A stretch of 64,000 nucleotides of DNA from Natronosalvus caseinilyticus (GCF_017357105.1 NZ_CP071596.1:1860001-1924000); one strand, 5' to 3'; positions 18,501-28,268 are shown, counted from the first letter of the stretch. Made by a program: numbers and translations. The notes: generated by a model not told the origin, from the letters alone.

Positions 18501-18943
18501 GTGACGTTAGCACCTAGCTGTTCGGAGACTTCGTGCAGGTGGACGAAGCGGATGTTCGAGAGTCGGTCCAGCGACGTGCCCTCCAGGACCTCGGCCTCGT
18601 AGTCGTCGTCGCCCTCGTAGGGGTTGCCGACGTAGACGCGGACGTTCGAGAGTGCCTCGCGGCCGCGGGGCTTCTTCGCGGGAAGCATGCCGCGAACGGC
18701 GCGCTTCAGGATGGCGTCCGGACGACGCGGGTAGTACGGGCCGCTGTCGGAGCCCAGTTGCTGGCGCGTCTGGTAGGTCTCGAACACGTCGTTCTTGTCG
18801 CCGGTGATCACGGCATCTTCGGCGTTGACGATGGCGACGCGGTCGCCGTCGAGGGCGCGCTGGGCGACCTCGCTGGCCACGCGGCCGAGGATGCAGTCGC
18901 GGGCGTCGACGACGACGTCGGCGTCGTATTCGGCGACGCTCAT
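18494..18943 (-). CDS. rpl13: 50S ribosomal protein uL13
   Basis: A 149-residue uL13 recognised by [20 protein letters not shown], the [20 protein letters not shown] stretch and [13 protein letters not shown]. The ATG at 18943 shares its last base with the eL18 stop codon, so the genes are coupled. A longer in-frame reading upstream is only a shadow of eL18. Confidence 0.97.
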   Translation of the reverse strand: MSVAEYDADVVVDARDCILGRVASEVAQRALDGDRVAIVNAEDAVITGDKNDVFETYQTRQQLGSDSGPYYPRRPDAILKRAVRGMLPAKKPRGREALSNVRVYVGNPYEGDDDYEAEVLEGTSLDRLSNIRFVHLHEVSEQLGANVTW

Positions 18944-19296
18944 CAGGCGATCACCCGGACGTTCGACCCGTCGGGGTTCTCCTCGAGCAACTGCTCGAGC
19001 GAGACCGACTGGCCGACCTGTTCGATTTTCGTCTCGGCCGACGACGAGAAGTCGACGGCGGCGACGGTGACGTTCTTTTGCAGTGCGCCAGACCCCAGCA
19101 CCTTGCCGGGGACGACGACGGTCTCTTCCTCGCGTGCGTACCGCTCGATCCGCCCCAGGTTGACTTCCGCGTGGTTGCGGCGGGGCTTCTCGAGACGGTC
19201 CGCGATATCTCGCCAGACGGCCGCGTCCCGCTGTCGGGACGTCGACTTCAACTCGGCGATGAGATCGGTGAGTCGCGGATTGGTCTTTGTACTCAT
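18943..19296 (-). CDS. rpl18e: 50S ribosomal protein eL18
   Basis: A 117-residue eL18, first protein gene of the operon that runs through uS2. [19 protein letters not shown] and [20 protein letters not shown] are family hallmarks. Upstream lie a short repeat-rich leader (19319-19400) and tRNA-Leu on the same strand. Confidence 0.97.
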   Translation of the reverse strand: MSTKTNPRLTDLIAELKSTSRQRDAAVWRDIADRLEKPRRNHAEVNLGRIERYAREEETVVVPGKVLGSGALQKNVTVAAVDFSSSAETKIEQVGQSVSLEQLLEENPDGSNVRVIA

Positions 19297-19318
19297 TGGT
19301 TTCCTCCAGATTCGGTCT

Positions 19319-19400
19319 GCGTCGCGATTGCAGGTGCAGTCGAAGTCGCAGCCGCAATCGCGGTCGTAGTCGCAATCGTAGTCGTAGTCGTCGAGACGCC
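19319..19400. repeat. Imperfect hexamer-type simple repeat
   Basis: About 80 bases of degenerate repeat built on units like GTCGTA and GTCGCAATCG, in the leader between tRNA-Leu and eL18. It is not a CRISPR (no spacers, units of 6 bases) and no convincing protein is encoded. It may be slippage-derived. Its place in the 5' region of a ribosomal operon is notable. Confidence 0.7.
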
Positions 19401-19470
19401 AACGAACGCTCGAGACCCGGCCGAAGCCGTCACTCGAGCAGTCGACGTCTGATTTCGATCGGAGAAGTGA

Positions 19471-19555
19471 TGCAGGGAGCAGGATTTGAACCTGCGGACT
19501 CCTACGAGACAGCGCCCTGAACGCTGCGCCGTTGGCCTGACTTGGCTATCCCTGC
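19471..19555 (-). tRNA. tRNA-Leu (CAG anticodon)
   Basis: On the minus strand the 85-base cloverleaf has the acceptor pair GCAGGGA/TCCCTGC with discriminator A, a D arm GCCAAGTCAGGCC, the anticodon stem CAGCG/CGCTG enclosing TTCAGGG (anticodon CAG), a long variable arm typical of class II tRNA, and the T arm GCAGGTTCAAATCCTGC. It lies between rpoD and eL18, the usual order in haloarchaea. CCA is not encoded. Confidence 0.97.
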
Positions 19556-19739
19556 TCGCACTCCTCCGTACCCGTCGCCCCGTAAAACCCCTTTCGATTT
19601 GGGAGTCCGATCGGCTGCCAGTTTCGCCGCTCGCGGCCTCGACGGCCGTCGATGGCGACCCAGCGTGTGTGTCAACGGGGGTGGGACGTCGGATCATTGG
19701 TGTTCGTGTGTTGTTCGTAATTCGTTGTTCGGTACGTCG

Positions 19740-20489
19740 CTACAGCTGAACGGCTTCCTCGAGTTCGGCAGCGCGCCGATCGATCGAATCGACCGCGCGG
19801 GTGACGAGCTCTTCGACGCTGAACGAGCCGTCGGTCTCGACGTGGAAGACGAACGCGCCGGGCACGTCCTCGACGCGCACTTGCTTGCCGGGGTAGCGCT
19901 CGGAGAGGTCGTGGCCGAACTCGCTCGTGGGAACGAGTTCGCCGTCCTCTTCGATCACGCCGCGGACGATCTGTGGTTCCTCGTCTTCGAACTCGGAGAG
20001 GTCGTCCTCGACGGTCACGCGCTGTAAGTGGCGATAGCCGACGGCCACGCCGCCCTGGTGTTTGGCGTGGTCCTTGCCGCGGTCGATCACGGCGTCGGCC
20101 TCGGCCTCGAGGCGCTGCCCGTCCTTGAGGTCGATGATCGGGACGTTCTCGTCGGCGGGTCGAACGAGGTCGTCGCTCGTGACCAGGTCGCCCGAGTAGG
20201 CGGTCGCCGGTCCTTCGACGTCGATCGAGAGGGTGACGGTGTCGTCCTCGACGAACTCGCCTTCCGGGGGCGTCGTCAGCGGGACGAGTCCCAGCCGAAG
20301 CGCGAGTTGCTCGTCGAACATCACCGACGAGTTCTCGATGAAGCGAACCTCGTCGATCGCCATCGTGGGCACGTCCGCGACCATCGCCCGGCGGATGCCG
20401 TTGGCAAACGCGGGCGTCAGGCCGCGGACGAGAAAGCGGGCGCTCCGGTCGTCGCGTTCGACGAACTCGACGTCGTACGCTTCAGTCAT
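19740..20489 (-). CDS. rpoD: RNA polymerase subunit D (Rpo3)
   Basis: A 249-residue alpha-like subunit. [22 protein letters not shown] is the dimerisation motif shared with bacterial alpha and eukaryotic RPB3, and [11 protein letters not shown] is also conserved. It pairs with RpoL to nucleate polymerase assembly. The sequence contains no cysteine at all, so the iron-sulphur domain seen in some archaeal RpoD is absent, as usual in haloarchaea. It is the last gene of the uS13-uS4-uS11 operon. Confidence 0.97.
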   Translation of the reverse strand: MTEAYDVEFVERDDRSARFLVRGLTPAFANGIRRAMVADVPTMAIDEVRFIENSSVMFDEQLALRLGLVPLTTPPEGEFVEDDTVTLSIDVEGPATAYSGDLVTSDDLVRPADENVPIIDLKDGQRLEAEADAVIDRGKDHAKHQGGVAVGYRHLQRVTVEDDLSEFEDEEPQIVRGVIEEDGELVPTSEFGHDLSERYPGKQVRVEDVPGAFVFHVETDGSFSVEELVTRAVDSIDRRAAELEEAVQL

Positions 20490-20492
20490 GAT

Positions 20493-20879
20493 CTAGTAGC
20501 CGCCCTTGCCTTTGGGTGCGCGCGATCCGTCGTGGGGGATCGGCGTGACGTCTTCGATGCGGCCAATCTCGAGACCCGCACGGGCGAGCGCGCGAATCGT
20601 CGCCTGCGCGCCAGGTCCGGGGGACTTCTGTAGGTTGCCACCGGGACCGCGAACGCGGACGTGAAGGCCGGTGATGCCGGCCGCCTTGATCTCGTCGGCG
20701 ATGGACTCGGCCATCTGCATGGCCGCATACGGCGATGCCTCGTCGCGGTTCTGCTTGACCGCCGTCCCGCCGGAGGACTTCGCGATCGTCTCCGCACCCG
20801 TGAGGTCGGTCACGGTCATGACGGTGTTGTTGAACGATGCGTGTACGTGGGCAATGCCCCATTTGTCGTCGTCTGCCAT
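20493..20879 (-). CDS. rps11: 30S ribosomal protein uS11
   Basis: A 128-residue uS11 with [35 protein letters not shown] and the C-terminal [16 protein letters not shown]. It starts 1 base after the uS4 stop and ends 3 bases before rpoD. Normal length. Confidence 0.98.
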   Translation of the reverse strand: MADDDKWGIAHVHASFNNTVMTVTDLTGAETIAKSSGGTAVKQNRDEASPYAAMQMAESIADEIKAAGITGLHVRVRGPGGNLQKSPGPGAQATIRALARAGLEIGRIEDVTPIPHDGSRAPKGKGGY

Positions 20880-20880
20880 G

Positions 20881-21402
20881 TTATTGACCCTCCGCTCGTG
20901 CCGGGTGGAGTTCGTCCGCGATCGGACTGTTCTCGTCGAAGTCGACCAGGTCCTCCTCGTCGACGTCGACGACGTACGACGGGACTCGCTGGCGCTGGCC
21001 GTCCAGAACGATGTGGCCGTGCGTGATGAACTGGCGCGCCTGCTGTGGCGTCTGGGCCAGTCCCTTGCGGTAGGCGACCGTCTGGAGACGGCGCTCGAGG
21101 ACGTCCTCGATCTCGAGGCTCAGGACGGCGCCGAGTTCGTCGCCTTCGTTGAGGATCCCGACGCGCTTGAGGCGTCCGAGGAACTCCTCGGTCCGGTTGA
21201 TGACGGTCGCTTCGTCCTGTGGCTGGGCGAGCAGGTCACGAGCCTCGCGTCGGTACGAGCGAAGTTCGGACTGGGCTCGCCAGAGCTCTTCTTTGTTCTT
21301 CAGGCCGTAGCGGTCGAGCAGCGCGTGCTCGTTCGAGATGCGCTCGCCCTGGTAGGGGTGATTCGGCGTCTCGTACTGCTTGGTGTTGGATCCCAGCGGC
21401 AT
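20881..21402 (-). CDS. rps4: 30S ribosomal protein uS4
   Basis: A 173-residue uS4, one of the first proteins to bind 16S rRNA. It contains the S4 RNA-binding domain ([35 protein letters not shown]). It overlaps the uS13 stop by one base. A short acidic tail follows the S4 domain. Confidence 0.98.
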   Translation of the reverse strand: MPLGSNTKQYETPNHPYQGERISNEHALLDRYGLKNKEELWRAQSELRSYRREARDLLAQPQDEATVINRTEEFLGRLKRVGILNEGDELGAVLSLEIEDVLERRLQTVAYRKGLAQTPQQARQFITHGHIVLDGQRQRVPSYVVDVDEEDLVDFDENSPIADELHPARAEGQ

Positions 21403-21923
21403 TATTCGTCATCCTCCGCTTCCGCTGCGGCTTCCTCGGCCTGTTCTTCGCGGATCTCCTCGACGTTGACGCCGATGGTCCCTTCCGTTCGGCCGGTGGA
21501 CTTCGTCCGCTGGCCGCGGACCTTCTGGCCGCGCTTGTGACGGACTCCCCGATAGGAGTCGATCATCTTCATGCGGTTGATGTCGTGTTGACGGGTCAAC
21601 TGGAGATCGTTGCCGATCTCGTGGGTCGTTTCGCCGGTGTAGAAGTCCTTCTGGCGGTTGGTGAGCCACTCTGGGACCTCGTCGGCGTAGTTCTCTACGA
21701 GTGTGACGACTTCGTCGATCGTCTCTTGCTCGAGGGCACCGAACGTCGCCGTACGGTCGACGCCGGCTTCCTCCGCGATGATCCGGGCGGCACGTCGGCC
21801 GATTCCGTTCATCTCGGCGAGCGAGCGTTCGACGGACTTCGTCCCGTCGAGGTCGGTCTTCCCGATCCGGACGAAGTACTGAAGCTCGTCTTCCTCCTGT
21901 TCTTGCGGTTCTTCCTCACTCAT
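21402..21923 (-). CDS. rps13: 30S ribosomal protein uS13
   Basis: A 173-residue uS13 with the helix-hairpin motif [39 protein letters not shown] near the end and acidic tails at both ends. The ATG at 21923 (MSEEEPQEQ) is preferred over an upstream in-frame start because the extra segment is not conserved. It is the first protein gene of its operon; tRNA-Ser lies 121 bases upstream. Confidence 0.97.
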   Translation of the reverse strand: MSEEEPQEQEEDELQYFVRIGKTDLDGTKSVERSLAEMNGIGRRAARIIAEEAGVDRTATFGALEQETIDEVVTLVENYADEVPEWLTNRQKDFYTGETTHEIGNDLQLTRQHDINRMKMIDSYRGVRHKRGQKVRGQRTKSTGRTEGTIGVNVEEIREEQAEEAAAEAEDDE

Positions 21924-22044
21924 GTGTTGTAGGTCGTCTGTGGTTCGTTGATCGGCTCTCGCCGGCGACGGGTCACGGGGTTCCATGCTGCGGGTTGCGG
22001 TTGTGGGTCCCGTGACTCGTGGCCGGGTGCGAGTGGGTGATCGA

Positions 22045-22127
22045 CGTCGTGGCGGGGATTTGAACCCCGGAGGCTTGACGCCACATGGTTAGCAACCATG
22101 CGCCTTGGGCCGCTTGGCTACCACGAC
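22045..22127 (-). tRNA. tRNA-Ser (GCT anticodon)
   Basis: On the minus strand the cloverleaf has acceptor GTCGTGG/CCACGAC with discriminator G, the anticodon stem CATGG/CCATG enclosing TTGCTAA (anticodon GCT), a long variable arm and the T arm CGGGGTTCAAATCCCCG. It reads serine AGC/AGU codons. It heads the uS13 operon and is divergent from the DUF4129 operon. CCA is not encoded. Confidence 0.97.
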
Positions 22128-22310
22128 ACCGTGGTCATTGTCGCCCTCGCGGACTCGGGGCCGACCCCCTACATTCGTATTGCACCCGTCACTTCCCGTG
22201 GCCAGTACTTAAGGGCAACGAAAGGCCGTGATTCGTCGCTCTCGAGTCGCGTGCTACCACATCGAAATGCTACGACTTATTAGGAACTAGGAACAACGAA
22301 CTGACAATCG

Positions 22311-23270
22311 GTGCCTTCCACAGAAACGCTCCTCCGTCTCGCGGTTGCCCTCCTCGTGATCGTCGCGATCGGCCTCGTCGCCGCGACCATCACCACGCCC
22401 ACCGATCCCGGGAGCGACGGCGTCGGCTCCGGCGAAGGCGTCGGCGAAGGGCCGGGCGAAGGAGAAGGTGAGCCGTACGCCGATTCAGGTGCGGACGTAT
22501 GGGGCTCGACACCGGTATTTCTCCAGTACCTCGTGTACGCGTTACTAATTATCACGGCACTCGTGGTAGTCTGGTACCTGATCAACTACCGGCGTGAACT
22601 CGTCAAGATAGGAGCCGCCGCCGTTCTGGCGGCGCTCGTCATCCTCGCGCTCGTCTATCTCATCCTCGAAGTCGGCGCGCCGCCGGAGTTCCCGAACGAG
22701 AGCGGCCGGGTCGAACCGCCAAACAACAGCTCCGGCGGTGGCGGGAGTCCCGGTAGCGACGCCCAGAGCACGGACACCTCGTTCGATCTCGGCCCGCTCT
22801 TCGGTGCGCTCGCCGTCATCGCGACGATTTTCGTCGGCGGCCTCGTCGCGAGCAAGCGGTCCACGTCCACGGATGACGCCACGGCACTCGAGGACGCGGC
22901 GGACGCGCAAAACACCGAACAGGCGGCGGTCGCTGCTGCCGCCGGTCGCGCTGCGGATCGAATCGCCGACGATTCCTCGACGGGCGTCGACAACGAGATC
23001 TACCGCGCCTGGCTCGAGATGACCGACCTCCTCGAGGTCGACCGTCCCGAGTCGACGACGCCCCGCGAGTTCGCGGCCGTCGCGGTCGATGCGGGCCTCG
23101 AGCGCGACCACGTCGAGGAACTCACAGGCCTGTTCGAGGCCGTTCGCTACGGTCACGAGGACACGACCGACGAACGCGAAGAACGGGCGGTCTCGATCCT
23201 GCGAGCGATCGAGTCGACCTACGGCGAAACGGACGCTGCCAGCCGAAACGATCGAGGTGACGACAGATGA
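22311..23270 (+). CDS. DUF4129-domain membrane protein
   Basis: A 319-residue protein. It has an N-terminal helix (about 7-26), a Gly/Glu-rich linker, helices at about 70-90, 98-118 and 160-180, then a cytoplasmic C-terminal domain with NEIYRAWLEMTDLLEVDRPE and TPREFAAVAVDAG, the DUF4129 pattern. DUF4129 proteins sit with DUF58 and MoxR-like genes in widespread operons of unproven function, perhaps envelope maturation. The GTG at 22311 is chosen because a TTATTA box about 30 bases upstream would give a leaderless mRNA. It overlaps the next gene by 4 bases. Confidence 0.82.
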   Translation: MPSTETLLRLAVALLVIVAIGLVAATITTPTDPGSDGVGSGEGVGEGPGEGEGEPYADSGADVWGSTPVFLQYLVYALLIITALVVVWYLINYRRELVKIGAAAVLAALVILALVYLILEVGAPPEFPNESGRVEPPNNSSGGGGSPGSDAQSTDTSFDLGPLFGALAVIATIFVGGLVASKRSTSTDDATALEDAADAQNTEQAAVAAAAGRAADRIADDSSTGVDNEIYRAWLEMTDLLEVDRPESTTPREFAAVAVDAGLERDHVEELTGLFEAVRYGHEDTTDEREERAVSILRAIESTYGETDAASRNDRGDDR

Positions 23271-25240
23271 CCCGCCGTTTGCCGCTCGCCGTTGGCGTAT
23301 TCGTGTTTCTCGCCGGCGTACTCGTTCTCGTCGGCGCGACCGATTTCAACGTCAGCCAGAGCCTGATTGGTCTGATAGGCGTGCTGGCAATCCTGGTCGC
23401 GGTGAGTGGATTCAGCCGTCGCCGCACCGAGCGCGACCTGACGACGACGACCGACCCCGAACACCGGACGACCGTCCCTGTGCCCGGGCGGACGCTCTCG
23501 AGCGCCATCGCCCAGTTTCGAACCGACTCCTACGGATTCGTCTCCGGCTCGAGACGCATCGTCGACGGGCTCCGGGAGGCGGCGATGGCGGTCCTCACGC
23601 GGTTCGATGGGGTCTCGACGGAAGACGCGCGGGACCGCATCGAATCGGGCACCTGGACGGCCGACGAACGCGTCGCCGCGTTTCTCTCGCCGGACCTCGA
23701 GCCCCCGAAGACGTCCCTCCGAAATCGGCTCGTGGCCGGACTCGACCGCGAGACGACCTTCCGGCAGAACGTCCGGCGAACGGCGGCCTCGATCGCGGTG
23801 ATCGGGTACGGCGGCCTCGGCGATCAGGTACTGCCCGACTCGATCCCGCAGTACGACCCGGAAGAACTGGAGGACGTCACCCCACGGACGACCCAGGACT
23901 CGTTCACCGGCCGGGTCGAACGGTCGGTTCGCGAAACCGGGTACTGGACGGGCGTCGGCGGCCTCGCGCTCTTCGCCGTCGGCGTCGGTGCCGTCGCCCA
24001 GTCGCCGGGCGCCGTTCTCGCCGGCGTCGTCGGGGTCGGCTACGCCGGCTTCGCCCACCTTCGGGACGCCCCGGCCCCCGACCTCACCCTCAAGCGCACG
24101 CTCAGCGACGACCGCCCGGATCCAGGCGAGGAGGTGACGGTGACGGTGACGATCACCAACGACTCGGGCGGATTCGTCCCGGACCTTCGCTTCGTTGACG
24201 GGATTCCCGCGGGGCTCGCACTCGAGTCGGGTTCGGCCCGACTCGGGACGTCGCTTCGCCCCCACGACTCGGTAACCCTCGAGTACACCGTCACGGCTCG
24301 TCGTGGTAGACACACGTTCGACCCGGCGCTCGCGCTCACGCGCGACCTCTCCCGTTCGAGCGAACGCGAATCGTATCTCACGGCCGAGTCCGAGACGGAG
24401 ACGGCTATCGTCGCCGAGCCGACGCTCCAGCCGCTCACGACCGCGGTCCCGCTCAGGCCCGCCGCCGCGGCGTTTTCGGGTCAGTTGACGACCGCCGACT
24501 CGGGGGAGGGGATGCAGTTTCACTCGGTTCGCGAGTACCGGCGCAACGACCCGCTCAACCGGATCGACTGGAATCGACACGCCCGGTCGGGCGAACTCGC
24601 GACCCTCGAGTTCCACGAGGAACGGGCCGCTCGTGTCCTCGTGTTGATCGACGCGCGGAAGGCCTCCTACCTCGCACACCAGCCCGACGCGGCCCACGCC
24701 ATCGATCGGTCCGTCGAAGCGGCCGGTCGGATCGCCGCGTCGTTGCTCGACGCCGGGGATACAGTCGGGCTGGCCGCGCTCGGCCCCGTCAACCGGGAAG
24801 CCAATCGGCGGCTCAACTTGCGCGAGACGTGCTGGATCGCCCCCTCGTCGGGACAGCACCACCGAATTCGGCTCAGCGAGGCGCTCGCGTCCCACGTGCA
24901 GTTCTCGACGGACCCGCCCCGCGAGGAGACCCAGTGGCGACCACAGCTGCGGATGATCCGTCGCCGACTCGCCGCCGAGACCCAGATCGTCTTTCTCAGT
25001 CCGCTGTGCGACGCTGCCGCGGCCCGGATCGTTCGCCGCCTGGACGCCAGGGGCCACGCGCTCACCGTCATCAGTCCGAACCCGACGGCCGAACGGACGA
25101 CCAGTCAGCAACTGGCCCGCGTCGCCCGCCGAATCAGGCGATTCGACCTCCAGCGCGCCGGTATCCCCGTGATCGACTGGGAACCTTCGGAGACGATCGA
25201 CGAGGCGGTCGCTCGAGCGAACGCGGGTGGTCGTCGATGA
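23267..25240 (+). CDS. DUF58 protein with N-terminal membrane region (apparent fusion)
   Basis: A 657-residue protein. The first 210 residues hold two helices and a soluble segment resembling the separate small protein (DUF7269-like) usually coded before DUF58 genes in haloarchaea; then a helix pair (about 228-265), a beta-sandwich region (PDPGEEVTVTVTITNDSGGF) and the DUF58 signature RRNDPLNRIDWNRHARSGEL, followed by a von Willebrand-like fold (ARVLVLIDARKASYLA). DUF58 proteins work with MoxR ATPases; no MoxR gene lies in this window. It is coupled by ATGA overlaps to both neighbours. Confidence 0.85.
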   Translation: MTRRLPLAVGVFVFLAGVLVLVGATDFNVSQSLIGLIGVLAILVAVSGFSRRRTERDLTTTTDPEHRTTVPVPGRTLSSAIAQFRTDSYGFVSGSRRIVDGLREAAMAVLTRFDGVSTEDARDRIESGTWTADERVAAFLSPDLEPPKTSLRNRLVAGLDRETTFRQNVRRTAASIAVIGYGGLGDQVLPDSIPQYDPEELEDVTPRTTQDSFTGRVERSVRETGYWTGVGGLALFAVGVGAVAQSPGAVLAGVVGVGYAGFAHLRDAPAPDLTLKRTLSDDRPDPGEEVTVTVTITNDSGGFVPDLRFVDGIPAGLALESGSARLGTSLRPHDSVTLEYTVTARRGRHTFDPALALTRDLSRSSERESYLTAESETETAIVAEPTLQPLTTAVPLRPAAAAFSGQLTTADSGEGMQFHSVREYRRNDPLNRIDWNRHARSGELATLEFHEERAARVLVLIDARKASYLAHQPDAAHAIDRSVEAAGRIAASLLDAGDTVGLAALGPVNREANRRLNLRETCWIAPSSGQHHRIRLSEALASHVQFSTDPPREETQWRPQLRMIRRRLAAETQIVFLSPLCDAAAARIVRRLDARGHALTVISPNPTAERTTSQQLARVARRIRRFDLQRAGIPVIDWEPSETIDEAVARANAGGRR

Positions 25241-25731
25241 AGGAGTTGACCAGACGACCGACGCGGATCGCGAGCCTCGGGGCGGCTCTCGCTGCAGTGA
25301 TTGTCGTCGGAGCGACCGCCGTCGGGTCGCCAGCCGGCGCGGTCCTCGCTGTCGTCGGAACCGCCTCGCTCGCCGCAGGTCTGGTGTGGGGAATCACCGA
25401 CGCGACCGACGCCGGCGCCGGGTTGCTGTTCGTCGCCGTCGTTCTCAGCGGGTTGCAGGGAATGCCCCCCGAAGTGACGGTCGTCGGTGCCATCGCCGCC
25501 CTCGTCGCCCTGGACCTCGGCCGAAGCGCCGTCGAACTCGGTGAGCAACTCGGGCGAGAGACCGATACTCGCCGCCTCGAGGCCGTCCACGTCGTCTCGA
25601 GTGTCTCGGTCGGATTGGCCGCGGCGACTCTCGGGTACGGCGTGTACGTCTTCGGCGGCGGCGGACAACCCGCCGGCGGCGTCGTGTTGCTGTTGCTCGC
25701 GGTCGTCTTCCTCGTGGCTGCGCTCAAGTAG
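25237..25731 (+). CDS. Small membrane protein of the DUF58 operon (DUF7519-like)
   Basis: A 164-residue protein with about five hydrophobic helices and one polar loop (GREQLGRETDTRRLE is within it). A protein of this size and shape normally follows DUF58 in haloarchaeal operons (DUF7519-like); assignment is from context more than motif. Its ATG overlaps the DUF58 stop. It is the last gene of the operon and converges on moaA. Confidence 0.72.
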   Translation: MKELTRRPTRIASLGAALAAVIVVGATAVGSPAGAVLAVVGTASLAAGLVWGITDATDAGAGLLFVAVVLSGLQGMPPEVTVVGAIAALVALDLGRSAVELGEQLGRETDTRRLEAVHVVSSVSVGLAAATLGYGVYVFGGGGQPAGGVVLLLLAVVFLVAALK

Positions 25732-25787
25732 CGTTCGTCCTCGTGGCTGCGCCAGGGCACCTATTCCGTTCTTCCGTGAGTCGCGAA

Positions 25788-26771
25788 TCAGGCGCCGACG
25801 TCGATGTACTCGTCGTTGAGTTCCCACTCCCCACTCTCGTTCCGGACCATGTACTCGCCGTAGTAGGGCACGCGATTGGCGACGACCTCGCGGAACGCCT
25901 CGCGAATCTCGGCCCTGGTCATCTCGCCCATCGGGCGCAGGTCGTCGTTGCGGTTGAGACAGCCCTTGAGGTAGCCCTCGTGGGTGACGCGGACGCGGTG
26001 ACAGTTCGCACAGAACGTCGAATTCTCGACGGGGTCGACGATCTCGACCATCCCGCGGCCGTCCCCGTCCTCCTGGCCGATCCAGTAGCGCTTCCGGTCG
26101 TGCATCTCGCGGTGTTCGATCTCCTCGGCCTGGTCGGCCAGCCAGTCGTGGACGCGCTCGATCTCGACGTGCCACTCGGGCTTGCCGGTCAACTCGGGCA
26201 TGTACTCGATCAACTGCAACTGGAGGCCGTCGTTTTCGGCCACGTGCTCGACCATCTGTGGGACGTACCCCGCGGTGTGCTCGAACACGACCATGTTGAG
26301 TTTGACCGGGTCGAGTCCGGCCTCGAGTGCCGCTTCGACGCCCTCGATCACCCGGTCGTAGGCCCCGCTCTTCGTCACCGCGGCGAACGCCTCCGGATCG
26401 AGGGCGTCCTGGGAGACGTTCACCCGCTCGAGTCCGGCGTCGACGAGCGCTTCGGCGCGGTCGGGCAGGAAAGTCCCGTTGGTCGTCAGCGAGACGGCCA
26501 TCGAGTCGGGCGTTCGCTCGATGATTTCCTCGAGGTCGTCACGCAACATCGGTTCGCCACCGGTGAACTTGACGGCCTCGACGTCGAACTCGGCGGCGAC
26601 CTCGAGAAAGCGGACGACGTCGTCGGTTCCCATCTCGTTTTCTCGCGGGTCCATTGGCCCCCGCGTGTCCCCCAGTCCCTCGTTGTGACAGTAGACACAG
26701 TCGAAGTTACACCGATCGGTGAGCGAGATACGTACCCCGGAAACCTCGCGCCCGAAGTCGTCGGTGAGCAT
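25788..26771 (-). CDS. moaA: GTP 3',8-cyclase MoaA (molybdenum cofactor)
   Basis: A 327-residue radical SAM enzyme that starts molybdopterin synthesis from GTP. C21-C25-C28 in RCNFDCVYC bind the SAM cluster; [19 protein letters not shown] binds the second iron-sulphur cluster; [12 protein letters not shown] and SLTTNGTFL are also conserved. Length and motifs are normal. A TTTAAG box at 26802-26796 (minus strand) lies 25 bases before the ATG, so the mRNA is leaderless. No other moa genes are nearby. Confidence 0.96.
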   Translation of the reverse strand: MLTDDFGREVSGVRISLTDRCNFDCVYCHNEGLGDTRGPMDPRENEMGTDDVVRFLEVAAEFDVEAVKFTGGEPMLRDDLEEIIERTPDSMAVSLTTNGTFLPDRAEALVDAGLERVNVSQDALDPEAFAAVTKSGAYDRVIEGVEAALEAGLDPVKLNMVVFEHTAGYVPQMVEHVAENDGLQLQLIEYMPELTGKPEWHVEIERVHDWLADQAEEIEHREMHDRKRYWIGQEDGDGRGMVEIVDPVENSTFCANCHRVRVTHEGYLKGCLNRNDDLRPMGEMTRAEIREAFREVVANRVPYYGEYMVRNESGEWELNDEYIDVGA

Positions 26772-26986
26772 GCGACTGACTTACGCACGAAACCGCTTAA
26801 ACTCGAGGGTGCATTCGGACGAGAGGTAACCGGTTGTGGTTACGTTGCACGTGCGTGCGTCTTCAGGGCATCAGGCAACCATCATCGACGAACCCGCCAA
26901 TTCCTCGGAGGTCGGTGTGTTAATATTACCCCGTCCTGGGCTGTCACGGCCGGGCGCTTTATTACGAGGACCGACGAGGGGTTCCT

Positions 26987-27634
26987 ATGGGACGTTCTCC
27001 TCCGGCAGCGCTCGATCAGTACGACCCGGGCTCGAGCGTGCTGGTCGTCAGCCCCTCTATGGACGCCTCCGACATCGTCACCACCGTCGAGGGCATCCGT
27101 ACTCCCGATCCGACCGGCGAGACCGACGACGAGCGGCCGACGGTCGTCGTCTCGCGCGCCCACACGGCCGAGGCGATCCTGGACGCCTGGCGGTCGCGTA
27201 TCGGCGACTTCCCGAGCAAGTTCGGCATCGTCTCGATCGGTGAGGTCACCCGCTCGATCGCTGCCGGCACCAGTTCCGTGGAACTCCCTCAAGCGCACAT
27301 ACTCACCGTCGGTACCGAGGACGTCACCGGCATCGGCATCGCGATTGGCGACGCGCTCTCGCGGTGGGACGAGAGCGAGGGTGCACTCGAGGACTCGAAC
27401 TCGAACACAATCTCGAGCCGCCACCAGCACCCCATCCTCTGGTTCGAATCACTCACACCGCTGCTCGAGCGTAAGGGTCTCGAGATGACCTTCCGATTCC
27501 TGCACGTGACCCTCGAGGAGATTCGCCGGGCCGACGCCGTCGCGTACGTCCACGTCGACTCGTCGGTCCACGACAGGGAGACGATCGCGACGCTCACGCA
27601 TCTCTTCGACGACGTCGTCGAACTCGAGCCGTGA
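26987..27634 (+). CDS. DUF7504-like (RecA/KaiC-related) haloarchaeal protein
   Basis: A 215-residue soluble protein. GSSVLVVSPSMDASDIV, RPTVVVSRAHTAEAIL and PILWFESLTPLLERKGLEM followed by ADAVAYVHVDSSVHDRETIA give the alternating beta-alpha pattern of a degenerate RecA/KaiC-like fold without a clear P-loop; this matches the haloarchaeal DUF7504 group by shape. Such proteins are often near sensors and are suspected signalling partners. The TATA box CTTTATTA (about 26958) gives a leaderless start. Function unknown. Confidence 0.68.
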   Translation: MGRSPPAALDQYDPGSSVLVVSPSMDASDIVTTVEGIRTPDPTGETDDERPTVVVSRAHTAEAILDAWRSRIGDFPSKFGIVSIGEVTRSIAAGTSSVELPQAHILTVGTEDVTGIGIAIGDALSRWDESEGALEDSNSNTISSRHQHPILWFESLTPLLERKGLEMTFRFLHVTLEEIRRADAVAYVHVDSSVHDRETIATLTHLFDDVVELEP

Positions 27635-27815
27635 GTGTGACTCTCGCTTTACTGTGAACACTGCTCGAGTGTAACCCTGTGTACCACGGCGCAGAACCTG
27701 TTACTCCGAAGTGTCTCTTCTGAGGTGAATCAGAAGCGTCTATCGACGATCGGTTAGCGCCGGCAGCGAGTCGGAGGCACCGGGACGCGACGATCCTCGG
27801 CGACGGCTCTCCGCC

Positions 27816-28268
27816 TCAGGACTCGATCGGCGGGTGCTGTACCGACTCGATCCAGAAATCCTCGACTGCTCGCACCATCGTATCGAACTCGTCGGGCGAG
27901 TCGGGCTTGGTCAGATAGGCGTTGGCCGCCCGTTCGTACGATTTGACGATGTCCTCTCTGGCTGTCGAACTCGAGAGGACGAGCACCGGTGGAGACGGGT
28001 GGTCGAAGTCGTCTTTGAGCATCTCGAGAATCGCGAATCCGTCGAGTCGGGGGAGATTCAGGTCCAGCAAGATCAGATCGGGAAAGGATCGTTCGTCGTC
28101 CTGTTGACACTCGTGTAAGAATCGAACGGCTTCTTCGCCGTCCGTCGCAATCTCAAAGCGCACCTCGCTCAGAGCCGATTTGAACGCCTCCTCGGTGAGC
28201 CGAATGTCACCTGGGTTGTCCTCGATGAGGAGAATGTCGACGGGCTCCGTTGGTCTGAACGTCTGCAC
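27816..28268 (-). CDS. Response regulator receiver (Rcp1-like)
   Basis: A 150-residue single-domain receiver. E16-D17 form the acidic pocket, D69 in LILLDLNLPRLDG is the phosphoacceptor, LVLSSSTARED the switch threonine/serine region and AYLTKPDS the lysine. There is no output domain, so it works by protein contacts, as in Rcp1/CheY-type regulators that pair with hybrid or phytochrome-like kinases. No kinase is adjacent. A TATA-like CTTTAGG about 25 bases upstream gives a leaderless mRNA. Confidence 0.92.
   Translation of the reverse strand: MQTFRPTEPVDILLIEDNPGDIRLTEEAFKSALSEVRFEIATDGEEAVRFLHECQQDDERSFPDLILLDLNLPRLDGFAILEMLKDDFDHPSPPVLVLSSSTAREDIVKSYERAANAYLTKPDSPDEFDTMVRAVEDFWIESVQHPPIES

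Noticed and set aside
19319-19400. CRISPR-like repeat
   Set aside because: Units are about 6 bases, degenerate and without spacers; no cas genes are in the window.
23219-25111. Long antisense open frame of 630 codons opposite the DUF58 gene
   Set aside because: It is fully opposite a gene with clear DUF58 motifs and overlapping neighbours. High GC makes long antisense frames common, and its product has shadow-like Arg/Gly/Asp composition.
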